A DNA stretch of 62,246 bases from Verrucomicrobiaceae bacterium (GCA_947466075.1 CANIBP010000039.1:1-62246); one strand, 5' to 3'. Shown: positions 25,756 to 33,911, numbered from the stretch's first letter. Notes: generated from the letters alone by a model not told the origin. Translations and numbers: made by a program.

Positions 25756-26580
25756 ATGCGACCCTCCAAAATTCTCGCCAAAATCCGCTCGGGTAAAGTC
25801 GCGCGCGTCTGCTGCGCCGGTTCGCCCATCGTCATGTTTCCCGCACTGGCCGCCCACTTTCAGTACGACGGGGTCTGGGTTGATGCAGAGCATCGCACCT
25901 GGGATCCTCATGAAGCACAGGCCATGATCGCCAACCATCACGCGGCTGACATCGACTGTCTCTGGCGTCCTCCAACGAAGGAGAAAACGGCTCTTTACCG
26001 GCTGCTCGAAGAGGGCGCTTCGGGCCTCATGATCCCTCATGTGGGGACACCTGATGAAGCGCGCTTGTTGGTGCAGGCAGTGAAGTTTCCACCGCTGGGT
26101 GACCGCGGCATCTGCGGCGGTGGACGCGATGCGAGCTTCTGGGTTGGAGCACCGAAGGACTATACCACGCAGGCGAACCACGAGACATTTCTGACCGTGC
26201 AGATCGAAACGCCGGAGTCACTGGAAAACGTCGATGCCATCGCCGCCGTGCCAGGCGTGGACGTGCTCTTTCTCGGCCCTGGCGACATGTCGTTGCGCCT
26301 CGGGTGCAGTCCCTCCGTCTCGGATCCGATGATGCTGGAGGTCCAGAAAAAGATCGCTGCCGCCTGCCACAGGCATGGAAAGGCATGGGGCCGTCCTGTG
26401 GGCACTGCGGACGATGCCCGTGCCATCGTAGAACTGGGTGCGCAGCTCGTTGTTTTGGGCAGCGAGTTTGGTGCCTTGCACCAGCACCTCTCCGAGTGCT
26501 CGGCGCAGTTTGATCAACTGCTGAACGAACTCTCCGGCGCACCGGCGGAATCTCCGACCAGTGCTGGTAAATCCTACTGA
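25756..26580 (+). CDS. HpcH/HpaI aldolase family protein
   Basis: The 274-residue protein matches the HpcH/HpaI fold: GVWVDAEHRTWDPHEAQAMI, PHVGTPDEARLLVQAVKFPP with the following GDRGICGGGRDASF, LTVQIETPESLEN with the metal-binding Glu, and FLGPGDMSLRLG with the metal-binding Asp. Such class II aldolases cleave 2-keto-3-deoxy sugar acids to pyruvate and an aldehyde using a divalent metal. A second, divergent member is at 30511 in the same operon. Two aldolases suggest either two substrates or a non-catalytic partner. Confidence 0.85.
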   Translation: MRPSKILAKIRSGKVARVCCAGSPIVMFPALAAHFQYDGVWVDAEHRTWDPHEAQAMIANHHAADIDCLWRPPTKEKTALYRLLEEGASGLMIPHVGTPDEARLLVQAVKFPPLGDRGICGGGRDASFWVGAPKDYTTQANHETFLTVQIETPESLENVDAIAAVPGVDVLFLGPGDMSLRLGCSPSVSDPMMLEVQKKIAAACHRHGKAWGRPVGTADDARAIVELGAQLVVLGSEFGALHQHLSECSAQFDQLLNELSGAPAESPTSAGKSY

Positions 26581-26585
26581 CCGCC

Positions 26586-27098
26586 ATGACCGAGGACATG
26601 AATGCGCTTCCCTACACCGACACCAAGCCAGTCGGTGCGGCGGATTTCTATTTCGCCATCAACGCGACGTTCCATTTCATCCTGAAGAAGATGGGTGCCG
26701 ATGGACTGCGTCGCTATTGGACGGATCTCGGCACGCGCTACTTTGCGACGGTGACGAAGCAGTGGCAGCAGGGCGGTTTGGCAGGCGTGGCGGATTACTG
26801 GCGCGCGTTCTTCGCTGCGGAACCGGGCGCACAAGTCAAAGTCAGTCACACTGACGAGGTCGTCACGCTCGAAGTGAAAGTCTGCCCCGCGATCAAGCAT
26901 CTGCGGGAGAATGGCCGCGAGATCATTCCGTGCTTCTGCCAGCATTGCTACTTCATCAACGAAGCCATCGCCGCGCCCGCGGGCTTCACCGCGCGGGTCA
27001 CCGGCGGCAACGGTGCATGCCGGCAAACTTTTTATAAACGCGATGCCCAGGTGCCGGAGCAAGATATCAAGCACATCAAGGAGGTCGCATCATGCTAG
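26586..27098 (+). CDS. Small Cys-containing protein, first of a related pair
   Basis: The 170-residue cytoplasmic product contains PCFCQHCYFINEA with three cysteines, and a C-terminal GACRQTF. It resembles the next gene product in size and in the order GxxGxxxYWxxL, acidic strand, Cys-rich turn, so the two are probably paralogues that may form a heterodimer. A distant likeness to L-2-amino-thiazoline-4-carboxylic acid hydrolase-type proteins (conserved central Cys, C-terminal G-x-C-x-F/W) is noted with low confidence. It starts 6 bases after the aldolase stop and overlaps the next gene by 7 bases. Confidence 0.7.
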   Translation: MTEDMNALPYTDTKPVGAADFYFAINATFHFILKKMGADGLRRYWTDLGTRYFATVTKQWQQGGLAGVADYWRAFFAAEPGAQVKVSHTDEVVTLEVKVCPAIKHLRENGREIIPCFCQHCYFINEAIAAPAGFTARVTGGNGACRQTFYKRDAQVPEQDIKHIKEVASC

Positions 27099-27646
27099 GC
27101 AGCTACGACTTCTGCGGCCACTACGAGTGGACCTTCGAGTGGCTCTGCCAGCAGGATGGCGAACCGCTGGTGCGCGAGTATTGGGACACCGCCATCGCTC
27201 GTGATTCCCAAAAGCATGCGTCCGCACTCATCAGCGAAAAGGGTATCGAAGGCATGAAGGAATACTGGGGCCACACGCTGGACCACGAGGCCGCCGGTTA
27301 TGCGCTTTCAGCCACGGACGATGTCTTCCGCATTGATATGCACGCTTGTCCTTCCAAGGGCTTCTTGATTCGCAACGGCCTCGCGCAATACCACGACTAC
27401 TGCGATCACTGCATGGGCTGGATAGGCCCAGTGATGAAGGACGCTGGCTTCGTCGTAGATCACGAGCACAACCACTGTGGCCAATGCTGGTGGGAAGTGC
27501 GCCGCGCGGAGGACGTGACGCCGCCCAGTGCTCCCGGAGCACTCAGCGGTGAAAATGACGTGAGACTGATGCCCGAATGGAAAACCAACCAAACCGACCA
27601 CTATGAACGATCGACCAATCCAGATGATAAAACGACTCTTCCTTAG
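27092..27646 (+). CDS. Small Cys-rich protein, second of a related pair
   Basis: The 184-residue product shows GIEGMKEYWGHTL, then DMHACPSKGFL, a YCDHCMGWIGPVM Cys pair and NHCGQCWWEVRR at the end of the domain. The same order, with less Cys, is in the preceding protein. The CDHC and CGQC pairs could bind zinc or an iron-sulfur cluster, or supply a nucleophilic Cys as in thiazoline-acid hydrolases. The last 40 residues are polar and overlap the start of the kelch gene in another frame. Its function is unknown; co-location with sugar-acid genes suggests a hydrolase or isomerase step. Confidence 0.7.
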   Translation: MLGSYDFCGHYEWTFEWLCQQDGEPLVREYWDTAIARDSQKHASALISEKGIEGMKEYWGHTLDHEAAGYALSATDDVFRIDMHACPSKGFLIRNGLAQYHDYCDHCMGWIGPVMKDAGFVVDHEHNHCGQCWWEVRRAEDVTPPSAPGALSGENDVRLMPEWKTNQTDHYERSTNPDDKTTLP

Positions 27647-28571
27647 CCTGACCATGATTTCCACCGCTTATGCCGACTGGGAGGCGCTGCCTCCGTTGCC
27701 AGAGCCAAACGGGGGCTGCATTTGTGGCTCGCAAGGCTCACGTGTCGTGGTAATCGGCGGCACAAATTGGGAGGGCGGGGTAAAACACTGGCTAACGGCA
27801 ATTCATGAGTTTGATCCGGCCAAAAGGCAATGGGAGAAGGTCAAGAATCTTCAGGAAGGTCCTTATGCCTATGGCACCAGTCTTCAAAATCGCTCGCAGC
27901 TAGCCTTCATGGGCGGCACGGATGGAACGAAGCCGCTGCGCATTTTCGCAGTCGTGGATGGCATCAAGACGGTCATGAGCAAAGACCTCGAATTGCCTGC
28001 CACCGTGGTGCTGGCAGCCGGAGGCTATCTATCGGGAAAATACATTCTCGTGGGTGGCACCGATGACGCTGCGAATGTTGCGGGAGTCACTCGCCTGACT
28101 CACGCGTTCGAGCCAGCCACCCAAACCTTCACACGTCTCGCCGACTTCCCAGGCAGACCTTTCGCCGTAGCCGCATCCACCGTCGCGGGTGACGAGCTAT
28201 TTGTCTTTGGCGGCATGAACTACGACGCGGCGGCCCATGCGGTGGCCAACACGAATACCGCGTATGCGTTTTCACCAGCGAACAACACCTGGCGGACTCT
28301 GAAACCGCTCGGACTGCCAAACCGCGGCCTCAGCGCGGTGGCGCTGGATGAAACGCACCTCTACATCGCCGGCGGCTTCACGGAAGAATTCACCGCCGCT
28401 GCGGTCATCTACGATGTGGCCACTGACAGCTATCGCCCAGCCAAACCGCTGCCCTATGCGGCGATGGTGGGCCTCGTGAAGCACGAGGGCTTTGTCTATT
28501 GCCTCGGCGGCGAGGACAAAAAGCAATCACGGACGGACAAGTTCTTCCGCATCCCTGTAAAGGAACTTTAG
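27624..28571 (+). CDS. Exported kelch-repeat protein, like N-acetylneuraminate mutarotase NanM
   Basis: The start at 27624 yields MIKRLFLSLTMISTAYA, a good signal peptide, and a mature protein of about 300 residues beginning DWEALPPLPEPNGG. Kelch units with paired glycines follow: VVVIGGTNWEGG, LAFMGGTDG, YILVGGTDD, LFVFGGMNYD, LYIAGGFTE and VYCLGGEDK, giving six blades. In E. coli the six-blade kelch protein NanM converts alpha- to beta-sialic acid in the periplasm. That matches the sialidase at 16864, but kelch proteins are diverse, so the mutarotase role is a proposal. A longer start at 27603 is possible. The gene overlaps the previous one by 23 bases. Confidence 0.72.
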   Translation: MIKRLFLSLTMISTAYADWEALPPLPEPNGGCICGSQGSRVVVIGGTNWEGGVKHWLTAIHEFDPAKRQWEKVKNLQEGPYAYGTSLQNRSQLAFMGGTDGTKPLRIFAVVDGIKTVMSKDLELPATVVLAAGGYLSGKYILVGGTDDAANVAGVTRLTHAFEPATQTFTRLADFPGRPFAVAASTVAGDELFVFGGMNYDAAAHAVANTNTAYAFSPANNTWRTLKPLGLPNRGLSAVALDETHLYIAGGFTEEFTAAAVIYDVATDSYRPAKPLPYAAMVGLVKHEGFVYCLGGEDKKQSRTDKFFRIPVKEL

Positions 28572-28583
28572 TCATCGCCTATC

Positions 28584-29573
28584 ATGGATTCCATTCTCAT
28601 CATTGGCTGCGGGAGCATCGGCGAAAGACATCTGCGCTGTTTTGCGCACACCGGTCGCTGTGCGGTCATGGCTTGCGAGGTGAACCCGACGCTTGCCGCC
28701 TCGATTCGGGAGCGCTACGGCGTGCCGGTCTATGAGTCTCTCGATGTTGCGCTCGCTGAAGGAAGACCGACTGCTGCGGTCATCTGCACTCCGGCTCATC
28801 TGCATTTGCCCATGGCGCTGCGGCTCTTGAAGTCGGAACACCATCTCCTCATTGAGAAGCCACTCGCCATCGAGACGAGCCTCGTGGGCGAAGTCCGTGA
28901 TGCTATGGCTAAGGCCCGGCGCTATGTGGGCGTCGCCTATGTGTATCATTTCATGCCCTGGATCGGAGAGGCTCGGAGCTTCCTCCGCGGCGGGAGTCTT
29001 GGCAAAATCCTCCACGCAAGTGCCGTGGGAGGGCAGCACTTCCCGAGCTTCCGCCCTGCCTATCGCGACACCTACTACGCACGCCACGAACACGGTGGCG
29101 GTGCCATTCAGGATGCGCTGACGCATGTGATTAACGCCATGGAATGGCTCATCGGCCCCTGCACGCGGGTCTTTTGTGATGCCGCGCACCAGGCACTGGA
29201 AGGCGTGGCAGTGGAAGACACGGTCAATGTAGCGGCGCGCCATGGACAGACTCTGGTGAGCTATGCGATGACCCAGTTTCAAGTGCCCAACGAGAATACC
29301 CTGCTCATCCATGGCGAGCACGGCAGCGTGAAGATCGAGACCAATCATCAGCGCTGGGCCTTCATTGGAACGGGCGACAAAGATTGGACTTGGCACCAGA
29401 CGCCTCCGCTGGAGCGTGATGCCTTGTTCATCGCCCAAGCGAATGCTTTTCTCGACGGACTAGACGGCAAGGACACCTTGCTCTGCACGTTTGAAGAAGC
29501 CGTGCAAACGTTGAAGTTTAATCAAGCCGCACTGCGCTCAGCAGCCTCCGGTATAGCCATCGACATAGAATGA
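28584..29573 (+). CDS. Gfo/Idh/MocA family oxidoreductase
   Basis: The 329-residue product begins MDSILIIGCGSIGERHLR with the GxGxxG nucleotide-binding loop and has LIEKPLAIE, the E-K-P motif whose lysine takes part in catalysis. The C-terminal half shows the alpha/beta domain of this family (HEHGGGAIQDALTHVINAME, with the D-x-x-x-H pair). These enzymes oxidise or reduce sugars and sugar acids at one carbon with NAD(P). Starts 12 bases after the kelch gene and overlaps the next oxidoreductase by ATGA. Confidence 0.85.
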   Translation: MDSILIIGCGSIGERHLRCFAHTGRCAVMACEVNPTLAASIRERYGVPVYESLDVALAEGRPTAAVICTPAHLHLPMALRLLKSEHHLLIEKPLAIETSLVGEVRDAMAKARRYVGVAYVYHFMPWIGEARSFLRGGSLGKILHASAVGGQHFPSFRPAYRDTYYARHEHGGGAIQDALTHVINAMEWLIGPCTRVFCDAAHQALEGVAVEDTVNVAARHGQTLVSYAMTQFQVPNENTLLIHGEHGSVKIETNHQRWAFIGTGDKDWTWHQTPPLERDALFIAQANAFLDGLDGKDTLLCTFEEAVQTLKFNQAALRSAASGIAIDIE

Positions 29574-30514
29574 AATCCGAACTGCGCATCGCCATGCTGG
29601 GCATGATCGAAGGAAACGGCCACCCCTATTCCTGGAGCGGTATCATCAATGGCTACAGTCCCACCGAGATGGCTAAGTGTCCGTATGCCGGCATCCCCAT
29701 TTACATGGGCAAGCAGCCACTCGAGTCCGTGCGCATCCCTGGTGCACGCGTGACGCACATCTGGACGGATGATCCCGCCGATGCGCCAAAAGTAGCGGCA
29801 GCGAGCCTGATCAAAAACATCGTCGCGAAGCCCGAGGACGTCATTGGCCATGTCGATGCCGTAGTCATCGCTACCGACGATGGGACCGATCATGCACGCC
29901 GTGCACAGCCTTTCATCGAGGCCGGCCTGCCAGTCTTTATTGATAAGCCGATGGCGACGACGATCCCGGAGTTGCAGCAGTTCGTCGATTGGCATCGCGC
30001 AGGCAAAACGATCCTCTCCACGAGCGGGATGCGTTACGCGCCGGAGATGAGTGCCGACTTTTCAGCCCTCGGTGATCTTCGCTGGATCACCAGTTTCACC
30101 TGCAAAAGCTGGGAGCGCTACGGCATCCATGCGCTGGAGGCTGTCGCGCCTCTCCTGGGCACCGGATTCGTCACGGTGCAGGCGCACAGCGATGCTGGCG
30201 GCGATGTCATGCACCTCACGCATCGCTGCGGGGTGAAGCTCACCATCGGTGCGTTGCACGATGCTTATGGCAGCTTCGGCGCGGTTCATCTCTATGGCAC
30301 CAAGGGTGATCTCGCCCTGAAAATCACCGACACTTACCACGCCTTCCGCGGTCAGCTCGTCGCCTTTATCGCCATGCTCCACAGCGGCGAGCGTCCGCTG
30401 CCGTTCGATGAAACGGTCGAGCTTATGGCCGTCATCATCGCAGGCTCGCGCAGTCGCGAACAGAATGGCGAACGCATCCTCATCTCCGACATTCTCTCTG
30501 AACTCATCCCATGA
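29570..30514 (+). CDS. Gfo/Idh/MocA family oxidoreductase, atypical N-terminus
   Basis: The 314-residue protein has FIDKPMATT (D-K-P instead of E-K-P) and a two-domain layout typical of Gfo/Idh/MocA. The nucleotide loop is unusual: LGMIEGNGHPYSWSGIINGY replaces the compact GxGxxG, so cofactor binding may differ. A catalytic-type SGMRYAPEM segment and KSWERYGIHALEAV follow. It overlaps the previous gene and the next aldolase by ATGA junctions on both sides. The pairing of a normal and an atypical dehydrogenase suggests a complex or a two-step conversion. Confidence 0.78.
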   Translation: MKSELRIAMLGMIEGNGHPYSWSGIINGYSPTEMAKCPYAGIPIYMGKQPLESVRIPGARVTHIWTDDPADAPKVAAASLIKNIVAKPEDVIGHVDAVVIATDDGTDHARRAQPFIEAGLPVFIDKPMATTIPELQQFVDWHRAGKTILSTSGMRYAPEMSADFSALGDLRWITSFTCKSWERYGIHALEAVAPLLGTGFVTVQAHSDAGGDVMHLTHRCGVKLTIGALHDAYGSFGAVHLYGTKGDLALKITDTYHAFRGQLVAFIAMLHSGERPLPFDETVELMAVIIAGSRSREQNGERILISDILSELIP

Positions 30515-31323
30515 TACTACGCCCCTCCCGAATCCTCCGAGAACTGCGCTCCGGCCAGAACTCCACCGTCATCAAGCTGAACATGGGCGATCCCCGCATC
30601 GTGGAACTCGCGGGACTCGCCGGAGCCTCAGCGGTCTGGCTTTGCAACGAGCACGTGCCGAATGACTGGCTTAACCTTGAGCATCAAATCCGCGCGGCCA
30701 AGCTCTATGACATGGACACCATCGTCCGCGTGAACAAGGGTGGCTACAGCGAGTATGTGAAGCCCTTCGAATGCGATGCCTCCGGCATCATGGTGCCACA
30801 CATCACCAGCGCCGATGAAGCGCGCAACGTCGTGGACATGGTCCGCTGCCGCCCGATGGGCAGCAAGGCACTCGACGCAGGCAACATGGACGGCCTCTTC
30901 TGTCAGGTGCCGCTCGCGGATTACGCGCAGCACTGCAACACGGAGAAATTCGTCATCCTCCAGATCGAAAGTCCCGAAGCCCTCGAAGTCGTCGAAGAGA
31001 TCGCCGCCGTGCCTGGATTCGACATGCTGCTCTTCGGCGCAGGTGACTTCAGTCATCGCATCGGCAAACTCGGCCAAGCAACCTGCCCCGAAGTCGTCGC
31101 CGCTCGCAAGCGTGTCCATGCTGCCGCTATCAAGCACGGCAAATATGTCGCCGTCGCCTCGCTCTTCGGCCAGAAAGACCAACTCATCGAAGAAGGCACC
31201 CGCATCTTCACGCTAGGTGCCGATGTTGTCGAACTCGGCAACGCCTTCCACAAGCTGCTGAAGGACTTCGGCGGTGGTGCGGCAGCACCAAGCAGCGACT
31301 CGGTCTATGCAAACAAGAAATGA
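30511..31323 (+). CDS. HpcH/HpaI aldolase family protein (second)
   Basis: The 270-residue product shares the family plan with the protein at 25756: KLNMGDPRIVELAG, PHITSADEARNVVDMVRCRP, LQIESPEALEVVEEI and LFGAGDFSHRIG, preserving the Glu and Asp that bind the metal. The first part (LCNEHVPNDWLNLEHQIRAA) differs from the usual W-x-D-x-E-H pattern, having E-H-x-x-N-D-W in its place, so specificity is likely different. It overlaps the atypical dehydrogenase by ATGA and is followed 30 bases later by an SDR. Confidence 0.82.
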   Translation: MILRPSRILRELRSGQNSTVIKLNMGDPRIVELAGLAGASAVWLCNEHVPNDWLNLEHQIRAAKLYDMDTIVRVNKGGYSEYVKPFECDASGIMVPHITSADEARNVVDMVRCRPMGSKALDAGNMDGLFCQVPLADYAQHCNTEKFVILQIESPEALEVVEEIAAVPGFDMLLFGAGDFSHRIGKLGQATCPEVVAARKRVHAAAIKHGKYVAVASLFGQKDQLIEEGTRIFTLGADVVELGNAFHKLLKDFGGGAAAPSSDSVYANKK

Positions 31324-31353
31324 ACTGCTGGTGTCAGCACCTCTTCATAAGCC

Positions 31354-32130
31354 ATGGCTTCCAACCTCTTCTCCCTCCAAGAAAAAACCATTCTCCTCAC
31401 CGGTGGCGCTGGGCTGTATGGCCGTGGCTTGTCCGCCATGTTGGCTCAAACGGGTGCTACGCTCATCCTTGCGGCTCGTGATGTGACGAAGCTGCAAGTC
31501 GTCGCCGATGAAGAGACCGCGAAGGGCCGCAAGGTCTTTGCAGAGTCACTCGATCAAGGCGATGAAGCCTCCGTGATTGCCTTGCATGATCGGATCAAAA
31601 CGAAGTTTGGCGCGTTGCACGGCCTCGTGAACAACGCGGTGCTGCGTCCGATGAAAGGAGCGAATGGCGCGGTGGAGCAGTTCGCCGACTCCATGCGGGT
31701 GAACGCCACGGGCGTCATGCTCATGCATCGTCACTTTGGTCAAACCATGGCAAACGCTGGGCGCGGCAGCATCGTGAACATTGGCAGCATCCAGGGCATG
31801 ATCGGCCCCAGCTACGAACTCTACACTGGCACGGACATGGGTGACATGCCGCCCGACTACTTCTTCCACAAGGGCGGCATGGAGAACCTGACGCGCTTCT
31901 ACGCCGCTCTTTACGGCCCGAAGAACGTGCGGGTGAACAACCTAGCTCCCGGTGGCTTCTTCAACAACCAGCCCGAGCCGTTCCTTTCTCGCTACTGCGA
32001 GCACACCATGCTCAATCGCATGGCTGACGCTGACGATCTGGGCGGTGCGGTCATCTTCCTTCTCAGTGATGCTTCACGATACATTACGGGAGTGAATCTC
32101 CCAGTCGATGGTGGTTACACCGCGAAGTAA
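31354..32130 (+). CDS. SDR family oxidoreductase (third of the operon)
   Basis: The 258-residue protein has TGGAGLYGRGLS as cofactor loop, NNA in VNNAVLRP, S in NIGSIQGM and Y-F-F-H-K as the catalytic pair, ending ITGVNLPVDGGYTAK. Its loop and the segment IGPSYELYTGTDMGDMPPDY are close in style to the SDR at 23699, so the two may share ancestry. It closes the run of genes started at promoter copy 2. About 12 bases later begins the remnant of the regulator gene on the other strand. Confidence 0.84.
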   Translation: MASNLFSLQEKTILLTGGAGLYGRGLSAMLAQTGATLILAARDVTKLQVVADEETAKGRKVFAESLDQGDEASVIALHDRIKTKFGALHGLVNNAVLRPMKGANGAVEQFADSMRVNATGVMLMHRHFGQTMANAGRGSIVNIGSIQGMIGPSYELYTGTDMGDMPPDYFFHKGGMENLTRFYAALYGPKNVRVNNLAPGGFFNNQPEPFLSRYCEHTMLNRMADADDLGGAVIFLLSDASRYITGVNLPVDGGYTAK

Positions 32131-32142
32131 TCCCCGTTCACT

Positions 32143-32220
32143 CTACCGATCCAACAAGCGCCCTGAGGCACGGAGCTGGCGGAAGCGGGGTTCTTTGAAG
32201 AAGCGACGGTCGGTTTTCAT
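32143..32220 (-). pseudogene. Stump of a duplicated LysR regulator gene
   Basis: On the minus strand from 32220, 18 codons read MKTDRRFFKEPRFRQLRA, nearly the same as the first 18 residues of the regulator at 21856. After that the likeness ends and the frame stops at TAG 32145-32143. Together with promoter copy 3 it forms a duplicated block of about 140 bp. It cannot encode a functional regulator. Confidence 0.8.
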
Positions 32221-32228
32221 CGGATGGG

Positions 32229-32304
32229 TTTTAACCTGAGCGTAAACTCCTTTACTTTGTTGGCCATGAAATACTCGAGCAAATGCAGGTGCTGCGGGTG
32301 TATT
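32229..32304 (+). promoter_or_regulatory. Regulon promoter, copy 3 (duplicated, in front of a secreted beta-propeller gene)
   Basis: TTTTAACCTGAGCGTAAAC, CTTTACTTTGTTGG and TGTATT at 32299 line up gap-free with copy 2, including flanking bases (CTCG-GCAAATGC). GTAAA-N4-TTTAC is perfect. GAGCGTAA (32238) to TGTATT is 61 bp. The gene start is 20 bases after TGTATT, so the transcript would have a very short leader if TGTATT is the -10 box. Confidence 0.68.
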
Positions 32305-32318
32305 GCTTGAACGCCTCT

Positions 32319-33911
32319 ATGAAACTTACACGCACCATCCTCACCGCCCCCCCTGCCTTTGTATCTTCCGCCATCCAGCACTGTCTTTTCATCATGCTGA
32401 GTGTGCCGTTCGCTTTCGCTGATCCCGTTGATATCGGATCGCGTCGAGAATTGTTTGTCGATCGTGCCTTGATCGACCGGCTCGGCGGCGATGCGCGGCT
32501 GGAGTTGCATCATCCGGAGCCGAAGGAGATGGCGATCACGCATGATGTTGCGTGGGAAGGCTCGGGATCGGGCTATCACAGTGTGTTCAAGGACGGCGAG
32601 CTGTATCGGATGTATTACAAGGCCTGGCATCTCGATGTAAAACCAGGAGCGGGCGGCAAGGCGACGCTGAACTCGAAGTCGCATCCCCTCTATACTTGCT
32701 ATGCCGAGAGCCGCGATGGCATTCATTGGACGAAACCGAATGTCGGCATCGTGGAGTTCAATGGATCGAAGGAGAACAACATCCTGTTCGCATCTGGCGA
32801 CTGGGAGGGAGCGAACATCAACGCGGGGCACATCGCGCTGGCCAAAGATGAGAACCCCGGCGCGGCGCCGGACGCGAGATACAAAGGATTCGTGCTGTCC
32901 GCGAAGCCGAGGGGGTTGGTTGCGTTCAAGTCGCCCGACGGCATTCATTGGTCGCCGATGCAGGCGGAGCCGGTGCTCACGGTGGGCGCGTTCGATTCGC
33001 AGAACCTGGCGTTTTGGGACGGCGCGCGGGGGGAGTATCGCGCATACTGGCGCATCTTCACGGGCGGCGTGACGAACGACACGGAATGGAAGCCGACGGG
33101 CAATCGTGCGATCCGCACGGCGACGTCGAAGGACTTCATTCACTGGAGTGAGCCGAACGACCTGACGTATGAAGATTCGCCGTCGGAGCAGCTCTACACG
33201 AATGTGGTGAAGCCTTATCACCGCGCTCCGCATTTGCTCATCGGCTTCCCGACGCGCTACGTCCAACGCGTTCCGTCGGAGTCGATGCGTGCGCTGCCGG
33301 AGCGCGAGCACCGCGAGATGCGCTCAAGCGTGAACAATCGCTACGGCTTGGCGATCACGGAAGGTCTCTTCATGGCCAGCCGCGATGGTGTGAAATTCAC
33401 GCGCTGGAACGAGGCGTTTCTACGTCCTGGCATCGAGCGCGAGGGCACATGGAACTACGGTCATCAATACATCGCTTGGCATCCGGTCGAAACGAAGAGC
33501 GCGCTTGAGGGCGCACCCGATGAACTCTCGTTCTACGCCAGCGAAAGCTACTGGACGGGCACGAGCAGCGCGCTGCGTCGATACACCCTGCGACTCGATG
33601 GATTCGTCTCGGCAAACGGGTCGCTGAAGGGCGGTGAGCTGGTGACGAAGCCGGTGCGCTTTACCGGCAAGGAATTGCACCTGAACTTCAGCACGTCGGC
33701 GGCGGGCTCGGTGAAGGTGGAACTGCAAGCCGAGGACGGGAGCATTTTCCCAGGCTTTCGTCTGAAGGACTGCGAGGAGACATTTGGTGATTCGCTGGAT
33801 CGCGTGGTGAACTGGAAGTCCGGCAGCGATGTGTCGGGGCTTGCCGGGAAGAGTGTGCGGTTGCGCTTCGCGCTGCAGGACGCGGACGTGTTTGCCTATC
33901 AGTTCCGCTGA
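32319..33911 (+). CDS. Secreted five-bladed beta-propeller protein (GH32/GH43-like)
   Basis: The start at 32319 gives 530 residues with a signal-like N-terminus ending AFA. The mature part opens DIGSRRELFVDRALIDRLGG, a typical opening of a large Planctomycete/Verrucomicrobia family annotated as GH32- or GH43-like. Repeats such as SRDGIHWTKPNVG, KSPDGIHWSPMQAEP and TSKDFIHWSEPND are propeller blades with W-containing turns. The C-terminal 120 residues form a beta sandwich (GSVKVELQAEDGSIFPGFRL). It is placed under the same promoter as the catabolic operon, so it probably acts on the parent glycan outside the cell. No catalytic residues are assigned. Confidence 0.72.
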   Translation: MKLTRTILTAPPAFVSSAIQHCLFIMLSVPFAFADPVDIGSRRELFVDRALIDRLGGDARLELHHPEPKEMAITHDVAWEGSGSGYHSVFKDGELYRMYYKAWHLDVKPGAGGKATLNSKSHPLYTCYAESRDGIHWTKPNVGIVEFNGSKENNILFASGDWEGANINAGHIALAKDENPGAAPDARYKGFVLSAKPRGLVAFKSPDGIHWSPMQAEPVLTVGAFDSQNLAFWDGARGEYRAYWRIFTGGVTNDTEWKPTGNRAIRTATSKDFIHWSEPNDLTYEDSPSEQLYTNVVKPYHRAPHLLIGFPTRYVQRVPSESMRALPEREHREMRSSVNNRYGLAITEGLFMASRDGVKFTRWNEAFLRPGIEREGTWNYGHQYIAWHPVETKSALEGAPDELSFYASESYWTGTSSALRRYTLRLDGFVSANGSLKGGELVTKPVRFTGKELHLNFSTSAAGSVKVELQAEDGSIFPGFRLKDCEETFGDSLDRVVNWKSGSDVSGLAGKSVRLRFALQDADVFAYQFR

